Assembly (NCBI RefSeq): GCF_910586915.1
Contig: NZ_CAJULN010000001.1
Span: 1-64,000 of the forward strand
DNA: 64,000 nucleotides
Source: an uncultured Bacteroides sp.
GTDB taxonomy: Bacteria; Bacteroidota; Bacteroidia; Bacteroidales; Bacteroidaceae
Direction: 5' to 3'
Shown: in pieces, positions 59,506-64,000 of the stretch
How positions within the stretch are numbered: position 1 is the stretch's first letter
Layout of the letters: each line of letters starts with the position of its first letter
The notes under the pieces: generated by a model
Told to the model about the DNA's origin: nothing
The model's database searches: none
Seen by the model: only the letters and a program-made list of their open reading frames with translations
Made by a program: the position numbers and the translations under genes

Positions 59506-61137
59506 ATGAAGAGAAAAAGATATATGATGTTATGGTCGGTCATCTTGCTGATTGGCGGATGCCTTTGCAGTTGTACCGACTGGCTGGAGACACAGCCCAA
59601 CGACAAACAAAGCGAAAAGCAACAGTTTGCCACCAAAGACGGCTTCTACGCCGCAGTCAACGGTGTCTACAACCGCATGGGAGGAGGAAGCCTGTACGGG
59701 AAATATCTGTCATACGAACTGATTGACATCCTCGGACAGTACTACCAAGTGGAGAAAGACAACGAAGCCGCCCACTACAAATACCTCAGAGCCTTGACCA
59801 AGTGGGATTATACCGAGGAAAGCGTGTCCAAAGCCCTTGCCAGCATTTGGGGAGACGCCTACCAAGTCATCATGAACATCAACGTCATTCTGAAAAACTT
59901 AGAAGAGGATGCCGTAACGGCCAATATCCTTCCCGTCAAGGAATATGCTATGCTGAAAGGCGAAATGCTGGCAGCACGCGCCATGCTGCATTTCGACCTT
60001 CTCCGCCTGTTCGGTCCGGTTTATACCAACAATCCGGAAGGACAAGGTATCCCTTACAACGAAAGTACTGAAACGGATATTCTGCCTTTCCTCACAGCTC
60101 GGGACGTTTTGGAAAATTACATCCTGCGTGACCTTACAGATGCAGAAGAGTTATTGCTGAACTCCGACCCCGTAGTCACCGAAGGACCGAGAGCCGAATA
60201 TGACAAGGTAACACTGGACAACTCCATGCGTTACCGCCAACTGCGACTCAATTACTATGCCACCGTCCTGCTTACAGCACGCGCATACCTGTGGGCGGAA
60301 AACTTCGATGCAGCCCTTCAAGAAGCACGCAAACTGACGGAAGACGCAAAGGTGGACGAATACTTCCCCGTGGTAGACTTCAGCAAACTGCTCCAGAACC
60401 AAAACGACCCCGACCGTATGTTCTCTACCGAAACACTGTTCGGTTTCTACAACAAAGACCGGGGACTGATATACAAATACAGTTTTGGCAAAGAAGACAG
60501 CTACAAGAACCTGTTAGTACCCCGCACCGGATACATTGACGGACAACTTTTTGCATCACCCGATGCCGGCGACATCCGTCTCAGTTCGCAATGGGAAGAC
60601 AGAAAAACACTGGAAGAAGAACCTTCTATGGCTCTGACCAAATTTAAAGACATCAACGACAAAGACAAAGACGATGCGGCTGCCGACAAAGACGACACCA
60701 GTATATTGCAGGCACAGAAGTTCTACGGCACTTTCTGCTCATCCATCAAATTGATTGAAGCATACTACATCGCCGCAGAAGCGTTAGGCAGACAAGGCAA
60801 CACTTTAGAGGGCCAAAGATATGTAGACAGAGCACGGCAAAGAAGAAACTTAGGCACATATGGCGCCGACTACGGCATGGAGTGGCTACAGACATTCCTC
60901 AACCAGGAATATACCCGCGAATTTCCGGGAGAAGGACAGAAGTTCTTCTACTTCAAACGTACCAACCAGGGATTTGACAACCAATTCAACGGCTGCAAAG
61001 AGGTGAAAACAATGACCAGCCCGGGACTGCCGCCTTTTATTCCGCCTTCTTACGACTACAAAGACAAAGCAGACGATGCAACCAAAGAGGCACGTTTCGT
61101 AGCTCCGATACCTAAGGACGAATTAGACAACCGTTAA
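59506..61137 (+). CDS. SusD/RagB-family lipoprotein (system 2)
   Basis: A 543-residue surface lipoprotein (signal ending GGCLCSCTDWLETQP). Motifs: KGEMLAARAMLHFDLLRLFGPVY near residues 148-170, DAEELLLNSDPVV, LRLNYYATVLLTARAYLWAENFDAAL, and KLIEAYYIAAEALGRQGN near 415. Long C-terminal part with YTREFPGEGQKFFYFKRTNQG. It belongs to the SusD subtype that is followed by DUF4843 and PKD-like lipoproteins, as is the case here. Confidence 0.94.
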   Translation: MKRKRYMMLWSVILLIGGCLCSCTDWLETQPNDKQSEKQQFATKDGFYAAVNGVYNRMGGGSLYGKYLSYELIDILGQYYQVEKDNEAAHYKYLRALTKWDYTEESVSKALASIWGDAYQVIMNINVILKNLEEDAVTANILPVKEYAMLKGEMLAARAMLHFDLLRLFGPVYTNNPEGQGIPYNESTETDILPFLTARDVLENYILRDLTDAEELLLNSDPVVTEGPRAEYDKVTLDNSMRYRQLRLNYYATVLLTARAYLWAENFDAALQEARKLTEDAKVDEYFPVVDFSKLLQNQNDPDRMFSTETLFGFYNKDRGLIYKYSFGKEDSYKNLLVPRTGYIDGQLFASPDAGDIRLSSQWEDRKTLEEEPSMALTKFKDINDKDKDDAAADKDDTSILQAQKFYGTFCSSIKLIEAYYIAAEALGRQGNTLEGQRYVDRARQRRNLGTYGADYGMEWLQTFLNQEYTREFPGEGQKFFYFKRTNQGFDNQFNGCKEVKTMTSPGLPPFIPPSYDYKDKADDATKEARFVAPIPKDELDNR

Positions 61138-61160
61138 TCAACACCCAAAAAACAAAAACA

Positions 61161-61997
61161 ATGAATATGAAATATAAATGGATATTACCGCTTGTTGCCT
61201 TCTCCACAGCCTTTTCTGCCTGCAAAGAAGAGACAATAGATATCTACGAAATGGATGAAGCGAAAATTTACTTCCAGGAACAAACCTTTACCAACGCCGA
61301 CGGCTCGGCGGGTTACTCCACTTCCACCAAATTCTCTTTCATGGGAAAAGACCCGGAAGCATGGAAAAACGTCGTGTTCAAAGCACCGGTAAAACTGCTT
61401 GGTTCGGTGACCGACTACGACCGTATGTGCAAAGTAACAGTAGATACCGAAAACACCACCATGCAGGAAGGAAGAGACTACGAAATAGACCTCGATACAC
61501 TGAAAATCAAGGCAGGAGAGAATCAAGGAACCATAGGCGTACGTTTCTTGCGTTCCAAAGCAATCAGAGACGAAGCACTGACCTTGACATTGAAACTGGA
61601 ACCGAACGAACATTTCAATGTACTGGAAGTGTATAAATCAAGCAATTCATGGCAAAATACAACGGCCAAAGAACTGGACGGTGCACGCTATTCGTTCACC
61701 ATCGACGAAATATACTCACTTCCTCCTGGATGGGCACGAGTAAAAGCCGACAGCTACTTCGGTGCATGGAATCCCACCAAATATTCCTATATCAACGCAT
61801 TCTTCGGATTCAGCAACGACGACTGGGGACCATTCGAGACCGACAAAGTAAAAGAAGGACGTATGCCATTCTATGCCAAAGAACTGCAAACGGAATTACA
61901 ACGCAGATTTGACGAAGGAAACCCCGTATTGGACGACGACGGATCGTATATGCAATTGCCGGCTCCATACGAAGTGGACTTCTCAGGAAACAACTAA
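61161..61997 (+). CDS. DUF4843 domain lipoprotein
   Basis: A 278-residue lipoprotein (STAFSACKEETIDIYE). The order of TSTKFSFMGKDPEAWKNVVFKAPVKL, EGRDYEIDLDTLKIKAGENQGTIGVRFLRS (partly quoted) and LTLTLKLEPNEHF fits DUF4843, a Calx-beta-like surface protein family of SusCD loci. It lies 23 bp behind susD and 12 bp before the PKD-like gene. Probably an accessory substrate-binding protein at the cell surface. Confidence 0.88.
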   Translation: MNMKYKWILPLVAFSTAFSACKEETIDIYEMDEAKIYFQEQTFTNADGSAGYSTSTKFSFMGKDPEAWKNVVFKAPVKLLGSVTDYDRMCKVTVDTENTTMQEGRDYEIDLDTLKIKAGENQGTIGVRFLRSKAIRDEALTLTLKLEPNEHFNVLEVYKSSNSWQNTTAKELDGARYSFTIDEIYSLPPGWARVKADSYFGAWNPTKYSYINAFFGFSNDDWGPFETDKVKEGRMPFYAKELQTELQRRFDEGNPVLDDDGSYMQLPAPYEVDFSGNN

Positions 61998-62009
61998 AAT
62001 CTCAATAAC

Positions 62010-63767
62010 ATGAAAGATATGAACAAGAATACATTCAAAAAAACGATATACACTCTTTGCCTAAGTCTGTTGGTTGCTTTCGCCGCTTGCTCGGACGACA
62101 AAGGCAATTACGACTATAGCGAAAAGAACAACATAGAGATAACAGGTATCCCCCAATATAAATCTCTGCTTGCCGGAGCCGAATACATTGACTTCAAACC
62201 GACAATCGTCTCTTCTCTGGAAGGTACCATCGACGCCGACAACCCCAACTACGAATTTTCTTATCAGAGAAAAGCAAACGGAAGATGGATAACTATGGGC
62301 AATGAAAAAGACCTCTATATGTTGGCTGCATTAAGCAGTGGAACACACGACTGTTATTTCAGCGTAACCGACAAACGTACCGATGTGAAAACCGTGCAAC
62401 TATTCCGTATCAATGCCACCACCATCACCTCCGAAGGGTGGATGGTGCTCTGCAACGAAGGACCGGAAGAAAAACTGCGCATGGATATGTTGGCACACAT
62501 CTCAACAGAACGTATTCTCCCTGCATACAATGTGATAGAAATCGACGAAACCGTTCCGACACTGCGCCAAGCTACCAACATAGGGTACTACAGAACGCGC
62601 AACTCGAATATAGGCGACGACATCATCTTACTATCAAAGACCGGTGCCTACATCGCTCCTACGGCAGACTTTGACAATGAAGATTCCAAACAACATAAAT
62701 ATGCTTATAGGGAATTTACCAAAGTATCCGGAGCCGAAGAACTTACATCGAATAAGTTCCTTGCACGTACCAACGACCATATTGTAGAATACGTAAGCAT
62801 CCCTGTACAACCGACCAACGAAAATCGGGGAGCTTTAGGAAAAAAATGCGCCTCCATCTGCATCTCCGAAGAAGGAAATGCGTATGCATGGTTCATGCTT
62901 GCCAGTGGTGCCGGATTCGAGTATCCTATCAATACCCCCGAGCGTGGCGAAACACCGACATACAGGGTGGCTCCCCACGTAGGACGGTCTCTGCAAGATT
63001 GCAGTACGGCTCCTACTTTCGGTATCGCATTATTCTACGACATTGACAACCATCGCTTTATCGGATGGGATACTGAAGGATTAATCTCTGCCGACAATCA
63101 AGGAAAAACGCAAAAGTGCTATCCGCTGACCGACCCGGAATCGAAGAAATTCAGCTATGAAACCGGCAACATGGACTTGGTGACCATGCTTAGCACAGCC
63201 AACAGCGGATATATATACTGTATCATGCAGGATGGAGCAAAACGCCATGTGTACGTCATACAAGTAACCTCTTCCAACAAGTTCACACAAGTGGCTGCTT
63301 ATACAGACATCCGGGCAACCGATTTCGATAAAGCCGACTGTTTTACCGCAAGTTCGCAATACCCGATAATATACTATGCTTATAAGAACAATATATATTC
63401 CTATAACCTCACTACCAATGCAGTAGAAACAGTGGAAACACTTTCGCCGCAAGAAGAAGTAACGATGCTCAAGTTTAATATTTACGAAGACGTATTCGGA
63501 GGAGGAGGATACATAGGAAACAGCTTCTTAAGCAAGTTTGACGAAGAACTCAGAACAATTTATCTGAATCGTGAAAAACAACTGATTGTAGCTTCCTACA
63601 ACACCGCAGAAGATACAAACGGAGGTGTTCTCCGCTTCTATGACATAGCAAATGGTGGTATGGGCATGAATATTATAAAAGACCTCGACGATAATGACAA
63701 AGAGAGAATTTGGGAGTTTAAGGGATACGCCCGAATCAAAGATGTGACATACAAAGAAAAACAATAA
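62010..63767 (+). CDS. PKD-like family lipoprotein
   Basis: A 585-residue lipoprotein (LLVAFAACSDDKGNYDYSEKNN; the CSDDKGNYDY start is characteristic). Residues about 40-140 look like one PKD/Ig-like domain (PTIVSSLEGTIDADNPNYEFSYQ, GTHDCYFSVTDKRTDVKTVQLF). The rest carries beta-propeller-like repeats (SEGWMVLCNEG, YIYCIMQDGAKRHVYVIQV). Last gene of system 2; a 28-bp perfect hairpin follows 15 bp behind the stop. Probably surface-exposed; function in glycan or peptide binding is inferred from context. Confidence 0.87.
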   Translation: MKDMNKNTFKKTIYTLCLSLLVAFAACSDDKGNYDYSEKNNIEITGIPQYKSLLAGAEYIDFKPTIVSSLEGTIDADNPNYEFSYQRKANGRWITMGNEKDLYMLAALSSGTHDCYFSVTDKRTDVKTVQLFRINATTITSEGWMVLCNEGPEEKLRMDMLAHISTERILPAYNVIEIDETVPTLRQATNIGYYRTRNSNIGDDIILLSKTGAYIAPTADFDNEDSKQHKYAYREFTKVSGAEELTSNKFLARTNDHIVEYVSIPVQPTNENRGALGKKCASICISEEGNAYAWFMLASGAGFEYPINTPERGETPTYRVAPHVGRSLQDCSTAPTFGIALFYDIDNHRFIGWDTEGLISADNQGKTQKCYPLTDPESKKFSYETGNMDLVTMLSTANSGYIYCIMQDGAKRHVYVIQVTSSNKFTQVAAYTDIRATDFDKADCFTASSQYPIIYYAYKNNIYSYNLTTNAVETVETLSPQEEVTMLKFNIYEDVFGGGGYIGNSFLSKFDEELRTIYLNREKQLIVASYNTAEDTNGGVLRFYDIANGGMGMNIIKDLDDNDKERIWEFKGYARIKDVTYKEKQ

Positions 63768-63782
63768 GGAAGAACATTTTAT

Positions 63783-63855
63783 CCTGTGATAATCATAAAA
63801 AAGAAACCGTCTACAAATATGCTGTAAACGGTTTCTTTTTTATGATTATCACAGG
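63783..63855. terminator. 28-bp perfect inverted repeat between convergent genes
   Basis: Arms 63783-63810 and 63828-63855 (begin CCTGTGATAATCAT, end AAGAAACCGT), 17-nt loop, with A/T runs inside the stem that place U-tracts behind an inner GAAACCGT stem in both directions: a bidirectional terminator. Confidence 0.85.
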
Positions 63856-63862
63856 TATTTCT

Positions 63863-64000
63863 CTATTTCAAATTCTTCTCCATCTTCTGCAAAATCGAAC
63901 CGGTGCCATACCCTTCCCACACGTCTTTAATCTTTCCGTCGGGAGCGATAAGCACATAATGAGGAATCCCTTTCACCTGATAGCTCGCAGCAAGCCCCGT
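63863..64000 (-). CDS. Thioredoxin-like/TlpA-family protein, C-terminal part only
   Basis: The last 45 codons of a minus-strand gene that continues beyond the right edge. The visible sequence TGLAASYQVKGIPHYVLIAP then DGKIKDVWEGYG contains the cis-proline loop of the thioredoxin fold (KGIPHYVLIAPDG), and ends GSILQKMEKNLK. The CxxC motif would lie outside the window, so redox activity cannot be judged. Convergent with the PKD-like gene. Confidence 0.8.
   Translation of the reverse strand, partial: TGLAASYQVKGIPHYVLIAPDGKIKDVWEGYGTGSILQKMEKNLK

Overview
The window looks like chromosomal DNA of a Bacteroides species. Reasons: four SusC/SusD-type or SusC-linked outer-membrane loci, lipoproteins with Bacteroidetes-specific families (DUF4302, DUF4843, DUF4861, DUF4271, NVEALA, BACON, PKD-like), promoters of the Bacteroides type (TTTG about 19-20 bp before TAnnTTTG), and the characteristic RNA/tRNA-modification operon folK-queA-truB-uppP-DUF3098-ftsX. 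I cannot assign a species.

Layout. 1-8.2 kb (+): a SusC (5' end outside the window)/SusD locus followed by a zinc metallopeptidase lipoprotein, a DUF4302 lipoprotein and a BACON lipoprotein. 8.4-11.5 kb (-): a uronate-catabolism operon kduI-kduD-DUF4861. 11.7-24 kb (-): housekeeping genes: tRNA-Gln, tyrS, TatD, yidD, rnpA, hemD, DUF4271, a LOG-family protein, metK (with a probable SAM-II riboswitch in its leader), then folK, queA, truB, uppP, DUF3098, ftsX, methyltransferase. 24.1-38.5 kb: an accessory region. It holds a 5'-truncated RHS/polymorphic-toxin gene with its immunity candidate, an orphan RHS tip carrying a JAB/JAMM-like domain with a lipoprotein immunity candidate, a decayed toxin-antitoxin pair, an IS982-like element, an NVEALA exported peptide with a beta-propeller lipoprotein, a fragment of an RHS 5' end, and a phage-like cassette (S24 repressor, zinc-finger protein, DUF4373 replication-like protein, HU-like protein, amidase, 33-aa smalltalk membrane peptide). 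Two directly repeated HU genes bracket the RHS part. 38.6-43.9 kb: miaB, a CoA-transferase and a PBP4-type carboxypeptidase. 44.1-63.8 kb (+): two consecutive ECF sigma/FecR anti-sigma/SusC/SusD systems, the first with a TlpA-type oxidoreductase and a serine esterase, the second with DUF4843 and PKD-like lipoproteins. The window ends inside a convergent thioredoxin-like gene.

How genes work together. In both ECF systems the SusC carries an N-terminal STN signalling domain, so substrate binding outside is expected to signal through FecR to the sigma factor, which then transcribes susCD and the genes behind it. In the accessory cassette a self-cleaving S24 repressor is divergent to an operon whose promoter spacer contains a 17-bp inverted repeat; the operon encodes a cytoplasmic endolysin-like amidase next to a tiny hydrophobic peptide, which suggests a domesticated, damage-inducible module.

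The most striking unexplained structure is a dispersed family of short arrays with a strict 22-bp period (a 12-nt GC-rich block alternating with a 10-nt AT-rich block). Six arrays lie in intergenic DNA, two of them at the same place in the two paralogous sigma-FecR junctions.
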